Source of the DNA: DATHAP01 sp963762865
Lineage (GTDB): Bacteria; Actinomycetota; Actinomycetes; JACCUZ01
Direction of reading: 5' to 3'
DNA length: 64,000 nt
NCBI GenBank assembly: GCA_963762865.1
Contig: CAVXNC010000021.1
Location: 248,001 to 312,000, forward strand
Part shown: positions 25,224 to 32,599 of the stretch, in pieces
How positions within the stretch are numbered: the stretch's first letter is position 1
Layout of the letters: the number at the start of each line of letters is the position of its first letter
Made by a program: the position numbers and the translations under genes
Notes under the pieces: model-generated
What the model saw: the letters and a program-made list of their open reading frames with translations, nothing else
Database searches by the model: none
Told to the model about the DNA's origin: nothing

Positions 25224-26036
25224 GTGCCGCTCCCAGATTTCGTCGTCGTCGGCGCCCAGAAGGCCGGGACAACGAGCCTGTACCGGATGCTGCGCAAGCA
25301 CCCGCAGATCCACATGCCGGGGACCAAGGAGCTGCACTTCTTCGACGTCCACTGGGACCGCGGGGTCGAGTGGTACTCGCAGCAGTTCACCCCCGGCCGG
25401 TGGCAGTGGCGGCGCGGCGAGGCGACGCCCTACTACCTCTACCGCACGGTGGTCCGCGAGCGGATGCTCGAGGTGCTGCCCAAGGCGCGGATCGTCGTCA
25501 TCCTGCGCAACCCGGTGGACCGGGCGTACTCCCACTACTGGCACGACCTGCGCCGGTTCGAGCTCGAGCGGCACGACCGCGAGGTCTTCCCCACCTTCGA
25601 GACCGCGGTCGCCTTCGAGCGTCCCTACCTGTTGGGCCACCTGATCGGGCGCGAGGGCCCGGAGCTCTGGAAGGACGCCGCCGGCCGGCGCGGGACCTAC
25701 ATCCGGCGCGGCGAGTACATCGACCAGGTCGAGCCGTTCATCGAGTCCTACGGCCAGGAGCGCGTGCACATCATGCTGCTGGAGGACCTGGTCGCCGAGC
25801 GCGAGCAGACCTTGCGGGAGCTGTTCGGCTTCCTGCGGGTCCTCAAGCGGCCGGCCCGCACCATCGAGGACACCCACGCGAACCGCTACCGCCGCCCGGC
25901 CGGTGACGGCCGGATGGAGCCGACGGCCTACGTGCCGATGGACCCGGCCACCCGGGAGGTGCTCGCCGAGCACTTCAAGCCCTTCACCGAGCGGCTGGAG
26001 ACGCTGCTCGGCCGCGACCTGACCCACTGGCGCTGA
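25224..26036 (+). CDS. PAPS-dependent sulfotransferase, copy 1
   Basis: Sulfotransferase of 270 residues, heparan sulfate N-deacetylase/sulfotransferase-like. The 5'-phosphosulfate loop is VVGAQKAGTTSLYRML and the 3'-phosphate site is RIVVILRNPVDRAYSHY; HDLRR and the C-terminal GRDLTHW are typical. It should transfer sulfate from PAPS to a carbohydrate hydroxyl in the cytoplasm. GTG at 25224 is preceded by TAGCGT. It is followed 5 nt later by a closely related copy, so the pair arose by tandem duplication. Context suggests a sulfated glycan or teichoic-acid-like polymer. Confidence 0.9.
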   Translation: MPLPDFVVVGAQKAGTTSLYRMLRKHPQIHMPGTKELHFFDVHWDRGVEWYSQQFTPGRWQWRRGEATPYYLYRTVVRERMLEVLPKARIVVILRNPVDRAYSHYWHDLRRFELERHDREVFPTFETAVAFERPYLLGHLIGREGPELWKDAAGRRGTYIRRGEYIDQVEPFIESYGQERVHIMLLEDLVAEREQTLRELFGFLRVLKRPARTIEDTHANRYRRPAGDGRMEPTAYVPMDPATREVLAEHFKPFTERLETLLGRDLTHWR

Positions 26037-26041
26037 CGCCC

Positions 26042-26854
26042 GTGCCGTTGCCCGACTTCGTCGTCATCGGCGCCCAGAAGGCGGGGACCACCAGCCTCTA
26101 CCGGATGCTGCGCAAGCACCCGCAGGTGCACATGCCGCGGACCAAGGAGCTGCACTACTTCGACTTCCACTACGAGCGCGGCCCCGAGTGGTACGCCGCG
26201 CAGTTCCGGCCCGGCCGGTGGGAACGGCGGCGTGGCGAAGCGACGCCCAACTACATGTGGGGCCCGCTCGCCCGGCAGCGGCTCATCGCGGACCTGCCGT
26301 CGGCCCGCATCATCGCGATCCTGCGCAACCCGGTCGACCGGGCGTACTCGCACTACTGGCACGACCGCCGGCGACGCGAGATGGAGCGCCACGACCGCGC
26401 CGTCCAACCCACCTTCGAGCAGGCGCTGGCGCGCGAGCGGCCCGTGACGTTCGGGTCGTTGGTCGAGGCGGCCGGCGGCGAGCCGCCGGACCCCGACCGG
26501 CCGTCGCGCGGCAACTTCGTCCTGCGCGGGGAGTACGCCGACCAGCTGGAGCCGTACCTGGCGGCGTACGGCCGGGATCGGGTCCACCTGGTGCTCCTCG
26601 ACGACCTGGTCGCCGACCGGGAGGGGACGCTGCGCGAGCTCTTCGGCTTCCTTCGTGTGCTCAAGCGACCGGCCCGGACCATCGAGGACGCGCACGCCAA
26701 CAGGTTCCGCCGGGAGGACGAGTCCGGGCGGGTGCAGACCAGTGCCTACGTGCCGATCGACCCGGGGACGAGGGAGGTGCTGGCCGAGCACTACCGGCCG
26801 CACAACGAGCGACTGGGCGCGGTCCTGGGCCGTGACCTGAGCCACTGGCGGTGA
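26042..26854 (+). CDS. PAPS-dependent sulfotransferase, copy 2
   Basis: Tandem paralogue of the preceding gene, also 270 residues, sharing MPLPDFVV(V/I)GAQKAGTTSL, RNPVDRAYSHYWHD and LRELFGFLRVLKRPARTIED almost unchanged. Divergence is concentrated in the middle (around residues 130-165 and the loop before residue 90), where the acceptor-binding part of such enzymes lies, so the two copies may sulfate different positions or sugars. GTG start at 26042. No separate promoter is seen; it is probably cotranscribed with copy 1. Confidence 0.9.
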   Translation: MPLPDFVVIGAQKAGTTSLYRMLRKHPQVHMPRTKELHYFDFHYERGPEWYAAQFRPGRWERRRGEATPNYMWGPLARQRLIADLPSARIIAILRNPVDRAYSHYWHDRRRREMERHDRAVQPTFEQALARERPVTFGSLVEAAGGEPPDPDRPSRGNFVLRGEYADQLEPYLAAYGRDRVHLVLLDDLVADREGTLRELFGFLRVLKRPARTIEDAHANRFRREDESGRVQTSAYVPIDPGTREVLAEHYRPHNERLGAVLGRDLSHWR

Positions 26855-26876
26855 CCGACAACGTGGCCCGCCCCCG

Positions 26877-28376
26877 CTAGCCGGTGGGTGCGTAGACCCG
26901 CAGCTGCTTCTCGCGCAGGGCAAGCTCCCAGCCCTGCTCGGCGGTGGGCTTGCTGCGGGACATCGTCGGCGACCAGACGAGGAACGTCCCCGGGTCGCCG
27001 TCGGAGACGGGCGGCTCGTCGAGCTCGTGGCCGGTCCGCTCCACCGTCGCGTGCAGGACCTGGTCGCCACCGACCGGCTCGCGCGAGTAGATCTGCAGCA
27101 CCAGGGCGTCGCGGTCGTCGGTCACCACCCGGTCGATGTCGTCGTCGTGCTCCGCGAGGTAGGCGCGCACGTCGTTCCACGCGCGGTCGCGCGGGTTGTG
27201 CCGGATGTCGTCGAGCATCGGCACGCACCACACGGCCAGGGCGACGACCACGACGGCCGCCGTGAGGACCCGACCGGTGCCTTGCGAGCCCTCGGGCAGC
27301 CGGTGCCGCACGAAGGCCAGCGCGGCCGCCACCGCGGCGGCGGCCCCGAGGCAGAGCGACGGCAGGGTCGGCACCCAGTAGCGCATCAGGGACGCGTTGA
27401 TCCGGATGAAGCCCGGGTCGATCAGCCCGGACACCGCGGTCAGCGGCAGCCACACCCAGAGGAACCAGACGAGCATCAGCACGTTGCCGCGACGCCGGAC
27501 GAGCAGAGCACCGAGCACCATCAGCACGACCGTGGCCAGGACGGCCAGCGTCTGCGGGTAGTTCTCGACACTGCGGGGGAACCGCAACAGCGCGTCGGTG
27601 CGCGTCAGGCCGGTGACCGGGCTGCCGTGCTCGCCGTCGACCTTGAGCCGGACGAAGGGGTCGCCGTGCGCGAGGGCGTTGACCACCAGCTCGAGGGCGA
27701 GGCACCCGAGCATCCCGGCCGCGACCTGCAGCCACCGCCGGAAGGGCAGCCGCCAGAGGAGCAGCGCGACCAGCACGACCGGGAAGGCGAGGACGACGGT
27801 CTCGCGCACCAGGTAGGCCCAGCCGAAGCACAGCCCGGCGCCGACGAACCACCACCAGCGCGCCGGCTCCCCCTCGCGTTGCGCGGCGGTGACGAGCACC
27901 GCGAGCCCGAGGGTGAAGAACGCCGTCGACGGGATGTCGGGCAGCAGCTGCCACGACGTCATCCGCTCCTGGCCGATCTTGATGACCGTGTCCACGAGCA
28001 CCGGGTGGAAGACCAGCAGCACGCCGGCGGCCGCCGCCGTCCACCGGCCGAAGAGCACCGTGCCCAGCCAGAAGACGGCGACCACGAGGAGGATCCCGCA
28101 GAGGAACGGCCACGCGTAGTAGGCCACCTGCCCGTAGCCGAAGAGCTCGAGGAAGGCGCGCACCGGCAGCAGGTTGCCGATCCGCAGCGCGTGGTGGTCC
28201 AGGTGACGCGGGACGTCCGGGAAGGCGGCCGCGTCGTCGAGGACGAAGATGCCGTCGTTCCACCGCGGGTGCGGCCGGACCTGGACCGTGACGGCGATGT
28301 GCAGCAGGACCAGCCCGAGCCCGAGGACCCAGCTGGGCGCAGTGCGGACGGAGCGGGCTGCGGGGAGGCCCCTCAC
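26877..28376 (-). CDS. Polytopic membrane protein, GT39/ArnT-like glycosyltransferase
   Basis: Membrane protein of 499 residues with about ten hydrophobic helices followed by a soluble C-terminal domain of about 110 residues. An acidic loop after the first helix (FVLDDAAAFPDVP) and the arginine-rich loops fit the GT-C class that uses polyprenyl-phosphate sugars to modify proteins or surface glycans outside the membrane. GTG at 28376 overlaps the TGA of the CoA-transferase gene (GTGA), and the leading residues MRGLPAARS fit a short cytoplasmic start. Assignment to PMT_2/GT39 is by overall pattern and is less certain than membrane location. Confidence 0.75.
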   Translation of the reverse strand: MRGLPAARSVRTAPSWVLGLGLVLLHIAVTVQVRPHPRWNDGIFVLDDAAAFPDVPRHLDHHALRIGNLLPVRAFLELFGYGQVAYYAWPFLCGILLVVAVFWLGTVLFGRWTAAAAGVLLVFHPVLVDTVIKIGQERMTSWQLLPDIPSTAFFTLGLAVLVTAAQREGEPARWWWFVGAGLCFGWAYLVRETVVLAFPVVLVALLLWRLPFRRWLQVAAGMLGCLALELVVNALAHGDPFVRLKVDGEHGSPVTGLTRTDALLRFPRSVENYPQTLAVLATVVLMVLGALLVRRRGNVLMLVWFLWVWLPLTAVSGLIDPGFIRINASLMRYWVPTLPSLCLGAAAAVAAALAFVRHRLPEGSQGTGRVLTAAVVVVALAVWCVPMLDDIRHNPRDRAWNDVRAYLAEHDDDIDRVVTDDRDALVLQIYSREPVGGDQVLHATVERTGHELDEPPVSDGDPGTFLVWSPTMSRSKPTAEQGWELALREKQLRVYAPTG

Positions 28377-29029
28377 AGCTCCATGACCACCGGCTCGGCC
28401 GGGACGTCGAGCGGCGATCCGGTCGCCGACCGCACCTCGTCGAGCCCTACGCCGGGCGCGAGCTCGCGCAGCACGAGGCCGGCATCCGTCACATCGATGA
28501 CAGCGAGGTCGGTGATGACCCGGTCGACCACGCCGCGGCCGGTGTAGGGCAGCGTGCACTCCGGCACGATCTTGTGCGTGCCGTCCTTGGCGACGTGCTC
28601 CATGACGACGACGACCCGCTTGGCACCGTGGACCAGGTCCATCGCGCCGCCCATCCCCTTGACCATCTTGCCGGGGATCATCCAGTTGGCGAGGTCACCC
28701 TTCTCCGACACCTGCATGGCGCCGAGGATCGCGGCGTCGATGTGGCCGCCACGGATCATCCCGAAGGACGTGGCCGAGTCGAAGAACGAGGCGCCGGGGA
28801 GCAGCGTGACCGTCTCCTTGCCGGCGTTGATCAGGTCGGGGTCCTCGTCGCCGTCGAAGGGGTAGGGACCGACGCCGAGGATGCCGTTCTCGCTCTGCAG
28901 CGTGACGTGCACGCCCTCGGGCAGGTAGTTGGGCACGAGGGTCGGCAGCCCGATCCCGAGGTTGACGTACTGGCCGTCCTCGAGCTCGCGCGCCGCGCGT
29001 GCGGCCATCTGCTCACGGGTGAGCGACAT
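28373..29029 (-). CDS. scoB: 3-oxoacid CoA-transferase, subunit B
   Basis: Beta subunit, 218 residues, of a class I CoA-transferase that moves CoA from succinyl-CoA to acetoacetate or another 3-oxo acid (ketone body and branched-chain use). The catalytic glutamate lies in TLQSENGILGVGPYP, preceded by GQYVNLGIGLPTLVPNYLP; GGHIDAAILGAMQVSEKGDLANWMIPGK is also diagnostic. It starts 2 nt after the subunit A stop and its own stop overlaps the GT39-like gene. These metabolic genes have no clear link to the surface-polymer genes around them. Confidence 0.95.
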   Translation of the reverse strand: MSLTREQMAARAARELEDGQYVNLGIGLPTLVPNYLPEGVHVTLQSENGILGVGPYPFDGDEDPDLINAGKETVTLLPGASFFDSATSFGMIRGGHIDAAILGAMQVSEKGDLANWMIPGKMVKGMGGAMDLVHGAKRVVVVMEHVAKDGTHKIVPECTLPYTGRGVVDRVITDLAVIDVTDAGLVLRELAPGVGLDEVRSATGSPLDVPAEPVVMEL

Positions 29030-29031
29030 GG

Positions 29032-29883
29032 TCAGGCCTCCCCGCCGTCGGTGGTGGCGCCGGGGCGCGGTCTGGTCGTACGTCGCTCGATCCGCTTCTC
29101 GACGTCCGGTCCCACCTCGACGACGCGCTGCACGAACACGCCGGGCGTGTGCACCTCTTCGGGCTTGATCTCGCCGACGTCGACCAGGTGCTCGACCTGG
29201 GCGATGGTGACCTTCCCGGCGGTGGCGCAGAGCGGGTTGAAGTTGCGCGCGCTCTCGCGGTAGACGAGGTTGCCCGAGCGGTCGCCCTTCCAGGCATGGA
29301 CCAGCGCGAAGTCGGTGACGATCGACTCCTCGAGGACGTACGTCCGCGTCTCGCCCGCGACGGTCAGCTCCCGGGTCTCCTTCACCGGGGACGAGACCGT
29401 GACCGACCCGTCGGGTGCGTAGCGCCAGGGGAGCCCGCCCTCGGCGACCTGGGTGCCGACGCCGGTTGCGGTGAAGAACGCGGGGATGCCGGCGCCGCCG
29501 GCGCGCAGCCGCTCGGCGAGCGTGCCCTGCGGCGTGAGCTCGACCTCGAGCTCGCCGGAGAGGAACTGCCGGGCGAACTCCTTGTTCTCACCGACGTAGG
29601 ACGACGTCATGCGGGCGATCCGGTGGTCGGCGAGGAGGACGCCGAGGCCCCACTCGTCGACGCCGCAGTTGTTGGACACGACCTGCAGGTCGGTGGTGCC
29701 GGCGGCGTGCAGCGCCTCGATGAGCTGCTGCGGGACGCCGCACAGGCCGAAGCCGCCGACCGCGAGGGTCGCGCCGTCGGGGATGTCGGCGACGGCATCG
29801 GCCGCCGACGGGCTCACCTTGTCGGTCGGGCGCAGGGCCTCGGTGACCGGTTGGTGAGGTGTGGGAAGGGCGGGATCAGTCAC
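29032..29883 (-). CDS. scoA: 3-oxoacid CoA-transferase, subunit A
   Basis: Alpha subunit, 283 residues, of the same heteromeric enzyme. The CoA-binding segment is TLAVGGFGLCGVPQQLIEALHAAG, followed by VVSNNCGVDEWGLG and SSYVGENKEFARQFLSGELEVELTPQGTLAERLRAGG, all standard for the family. About 20 residues precede the usual start of the domain. GTG at 29883 is supported by TAGAGT 6 nt upstream, a leaderless arrangement. The two subunits form an operon with the GT39-like gene. Confidence 0.95.
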   Translation of the reverse strand: MTDPALPTPHQPVTEALRPTDKVSPSAADAVADIPDGATLAVGGFGLCGVPQQLIEALHAAGTTDLQVVSNNCGVDEWGLGVLLADHRIARMTSSYVGENKEFARQFLSGELEVELTPQGTLAERLRAGGAGIPAFFTATGVGTQVAEGGLPWRYAPDGSVTVSSPVKETRELTVAGETRTYVLEESIVTDFALVHAWKGDRSGNLVYRESARNFNPLCATAGKVTIAQVEHLVDVGEIKPEEVHTPGVFVQRVVEVGPDVEKRIERRTTRPRPGATTDGGEA

Positions 29884-29889
29884 GGCGCG

Positions 29890-29895
29890 ACTCTA
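29890..29895 (-). promoter_or_regulatory. Leaderless-type -10 element for scoAB
   Basis: TAGAGT on the minus strand with 6 nt to the GTG at 29883. Confidence 0.5.
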
Positions 29896-29931
29896 GTGGC
29901 GGCCCTGCGGCGACCGGCGGGGTGCCGCTGG

Positions 29932-31479
29932 TCAGGAGCAGATGTCGTCGGCCGCCGAGCGGGCCTCGATGTTCTCCTCGGCCTCGGGGGACGCTGTGGA
30001 GCCGCTCACCTCGACCGAGGACGCGGTCGGCGAGTCCGAGCCGACGATGACGCGCAGGGTCGTGCCCAGCGTGATGTCCTCGGTGACCTCGGAGCCGGCG
30101 ATCGAGGCACCGAGCGTTCGTCCGGACTCGTCGTAGGCCGGGTCGAACCGCACCTCGGTCGTGGCGTAGTCGTTGCGGTCGGCGTTGCCGACGGTCACGA
30201 CCTGGAAGCCGGCGGCCGTGAGCTCCTTGGCCACCCGGCTGGCCTCGCCGGCGACGCCCGAGCCGTTGAGCACCTCGACGCGGACGTTCTCGGGCGGCGT
30301 GACCAGCGGCGGACCCGTCGGGGTCGGGCTGGCGGTGGCGGACGACGAGGGCTTCGGCTCCTTGCCCGGCAGCGGCTGGTCGAAGCGCAGCGCCCGCCAG
30401 AGCGAGTCCGCGGCCGGCTGCTTCCACTGCACCCGGTTGGCGTCGAGCGTGTAGGGCTCGTTGGGCACCGTGACGAACTCGATGTCCTTGGTGTTCACGC
30501 CGCGCATGTCCTGGGCGAGACCGGACATCTGCCGGAGGCCGCCGAAGTCCGTGGTGATCGACTGGGTGGTTGCCGCCAGGAAGTTGTAGACCCGCAGCGG
30601 GTGCAGCAGCAGGCCCTTGTCCTTCACCTTGCTGATCATCGACGACAGGAACGCTTGCTGGCGTTCGATGCGCGACAGGTCGGAGCCGTTGCCGAGGCCG
30701 TGGCGGGTCCGCACGTACGCGAGCGCCTGCTGCCCGTAGACCTTCTGCTTGCCGGCCTCGAGGTTCAGGTGCGACTTCGGGTCGTTGACGGCGTACGGGA
30801 TGCAGACGTCGACGCCGTGCAGGGCGTTGACCATGTCCTTGAAGCCGCCGAAGTCGATGACGACGTAGTTGTCGATGCGGATGTCGGTCAGCTTCTCGAC
30901 GGTCTTCACCGTGCAGGCAGCGCCCGCCTCCGAGAAGGCCGAGTTGAACATCTCGGCCGGCCGGGCCGGCACCACGCTGCCGTCCGGCTTCCTGCACTGC
31001 GGGATGTCGACGACCGAGTCGCGCGGGATGCTGGCCGCGACGGCACTCTCCCGGTCAGCCGCCAGGTGCAGCAGGATCGTGGTGTCCGAGCGCTCGCCCT
31101 CGACGTTGACCGCGGCGTCGCCGGAGCGCTTGTCGGAGCCCATCAGCAGGATGTTGAGAGGCTCCTTCCCGCCCTCGTCCTCGACGATCTTCTTGGGGCG
31201 GTCCTTCTCGTCGAGCAGCCCGGTGATGTCCTCGCGGTTGATCTTGCCGTTGAGCCGCTGGTACGCCACGAACGCGGTCGCGGTGCCGCCGACCAGGACG
31301 AGCCCGATGACCACCGCGAGGGCCGTCAGCACGCGGCGCAGCGGTCGGGTACGCGCGGCATGGCGGGCGCGTGGTGAGTGGCGCCGTCCAGCGATCTTCT
31401 GCACCGGTGGCTTCAGTCCTTCGTCGTGCTCGTCGGGCTCATCGACGTCGTGCGGACCGGAGGCAAAGGGCGCAGGCAC
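29932..31479 (-). CDS. LCP family protein with C-terminal LytR_C domain
   Basis: Third LCP ligase of the window, 515 residues. An acidic then basic cytoplasmic N-terminus, a membrane helix (LTALAVVIGLVLVGGTATAFV) and the LCP domain (LNILLMGSDKRSG, RSDTTILLHLA, ASIPRDSVVDIP, VIDFGGFKDMVNALHGVDVC, ALAYVRTRHGLGNGSDLSRIERQQ) lead to a Pro/Thr linker and a LytR_C domain (VRVEVLNGSGVAGEASRVAKELTAAGF). A C-terminal Cys-Ser pair is shared in type with the second LCP protein. GTG at 31479 follows a TAGACT element; the open frame continues into the upstream TIGR03089 gene only because that gene is frameshifted, so the apparent 800-residue fusion is not real. Confidence 0.9.
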   Translation of the reverse strand: MPAPFASGPHDVDEPDEHDEGLKPPVQKIAGRRHSPRARHAARTRPLRRVLTALAVVIGLVLVGGTATAFVAYQRLNGKINREDITGLLDEKDRPKKIVEDEGGKEPLNILLMGSDKRSGDAAVNVEGERSDTTILLHLAADRESAVAASIPRDSVVDIPQCRKPDGSVVPARPAEMFNSAFSEAGAACTVKTVEKLTDIRIDNYVVIDFGGFKDMVNALHGVDVCIPYAVNDPKSHLNLEAGKQKVYGQQALAYVRTRHGLGNGSDLSRIERQQAFLSSMISKVKDKGLLLHPLRVYNFLAATTQSITTDFGGLRQMSGLAQDMRGVNTKDIEFVTVPNEPYTLDANRVQWKQPAADSLWRALRFDQPLPGKEPKPSSSATASPTPTGPPLVTPPENVRVEVLNGSGVAGEASRVAKELTAAGFQVVTVGNADRNDYATTEVRFDPAYDESGRTLGASIAGSEVTEDITLGTTLRVIVGSDSPTASSVEVSGSTASPEAEENIEARSAADDICS

Positions 31480-31499
31480 GGACGGCGGGTGAGCGAGCC

Positions 31500-31505
31500 A
31501 GTCTA
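31500..31505 (-). promoter_or_regulatory. Candidate -10 element overlapping the TIGR03089 stop
   Basis: TAGACT on the minus strand begins with the TAG stop of the restored TIGR03089 frame and lies 20 nt before the LCP GTG at 31479. Confidence 0.35.
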
Positions 31506-32334
31506 AGCCATTCCCGGACCCGGGCCGTTCCACTCCGGTAACACTCCGGTCACCGTCCGTTCGCCGTCGGGTGTGTCGCCGCGGGCCGGGACGACGGCCG
31601 AGAGCCCCTCCTGCGCGACCCGGTCGGCGAGCCTCCCGGGATCCAGCCGGTGCAGATGCCGGCACAGCACCGCTCTGCCCACCGGCGGCCAGTGGCACCA
31701 GGAGGGTGGCCAGGACGGAGCGCAGGTCCACGAGCGGGGCGGCGACCAGCAGCGCACCGCCGAGGGGCTCGGCGGACGTCGCGAGCGCGCCCAGCTCGGC
31801 GTGGCTGAACGCCGCGCCGGCGGTGACCAGTGCCACGTCGTCGGCCTGCGGCGGCGTGAGGGGTGTGAAGCGGTCCCCGTGGCCGTGCACCTCGCGGTCG
31901 TAGTCCAGGGCATGGCGGTACGCCGGCAGCACGCCCGGCCTGGGCAGCCCCATCGGCCCGAGCCCGAGGGAGACGACCGTGGCCGACGAGGGCACCGCCG
32001 CCGTGGCGGGCCGTGACCCGTCGTGCGCGACCACCGTGACCGCCGCCGGCTGGGCGCCGTCGGCCGCCGGGCCGAGCCGGACCGGCTGGCCGGCCGCCCA
32101 GCAGGCCTGCAGCCAGACGGCCGCCTGCCAGTGCACCGGCAGGTCGATCGTGACCACCTGGCCGGGGTCCGGCGCGACCTCGTCCTGCAGCAGGTTGGCG
32201 GTCTTGGCCACCCAGTTGGCGAACGTCGCGACCGAGAGCTCGGTCCGCTCGCCGGTCGCGTCGTCGGTGAAGGTCAGCAGCGGCCGCGCCGGGTCGGCGC
32301 GCACTGCCGCCGCCAGCAGCTCGGTGGGGGTCAC
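31503..32334 (-). pseudogene. TIGR03089 family protein, frameshifted
   Basis: Starts GTG at 32334, TAGCCT 6 nt upstream. The N-terminal ~215 residues match the TIGR03089 family, an actinobacterial protein resembling the start of AMP-binding enzymes (PTELLAAAVRADPARPLLTF, ATFANWVAKTANLLQDEV, VHWQAAVWLQACWAAG). At about 31678-31682 a GGTGGGCAG run breaks the frame: the open frame turns into Ala/Arg/Pro-rich sequence and runs into the LCP gene. Removing one G restores GRAVLCRHLHRLDPGRLADR and a TAG stop at 31503-31505, about the normal family length. Either a genuine frameshift or a homopolymer error. The function of the family is unknown to me. Confidence 0.8.
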
Positions 32335-32340
32335 CCGGCC

Positions 32341-32346
32341 AGGCTA
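32341..32346 (-). promoter_or_regulatory. Leaderless-type -10 element for the TIGR03089 gene
   Basis: TAGCCT on the minus strand, 6 nt from the GTG at 32334. Confidence 0.5.
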
Positions 32347-32401
32347 CGAGCCCCGCCCGGAAGGTCATGAAAAGGCAAAGATGTCCGGTCGTACACGCCG
32401 G

Positions 32402-32420
32402 GTCGGTCAAGACGACCGAC
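32402..32420. repeat. Perfect 7-bp inverted repeat overlapping a candidate -35 box
   Basis: GTCGGTC (32402-32408) and GACCGAC (32414-32420) pair around the loop AAGAC. The repeat covers the TCAAG element of the FliA/WhiG-like promoter at 32407, so a protein bound here would block or assist that promoter. Confidence 0.45.
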
Positions 32421-32434
32421 TCCGACGCCGATCC
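32407..32434 (+). promoter_or_regulatory. FliA/WhiG-like promoter for the PGRP amidase
   Basis: TCAAG (32407-32411), a 15-bp spacer and GCCGATCC (32427-32434). This is the best match in the window to the alternative-sigma pattern known for motility/sporulation factors of actinobacteria. It would give a leader of about 155 nt before the ATG at 32600; that leader is GC-rich and I see no recognised riboswitch in it. Confidence 0.45.
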
Positions 32435-32599
32435 GGGGGAGACTGGTCCGCGCGGGTCCCACCGGGCACATCCGTCACACCAGCAACAGCCGTCCAATCG
32501 GCACACCCGCCCCGGGGGACCGTGCTGCGTTGCCGGTCCAGGGCGCCGTAGCAGCAGGACGACCGTGCGCGGCAGCGCACCTGCACCCGAAGAGGCTCG

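Noticed and set aside
29932..32334. Apparent 800-residue TIGR03089-LCP fusion
   Set aside because: The joint region is low-complexity and a one-base correction gives a normal TIGR03089 C-terminus with its own stop; the LCP gene has its own GTG and promoter-like element.
32435..32599. Cyclic-di-AMP (ydaO-type) riboswitch before the wall amidase
   Set aside because: Such elements often precede actinobacterial wall hydrolases, but the conserved sequence blocks are not recognisable here.
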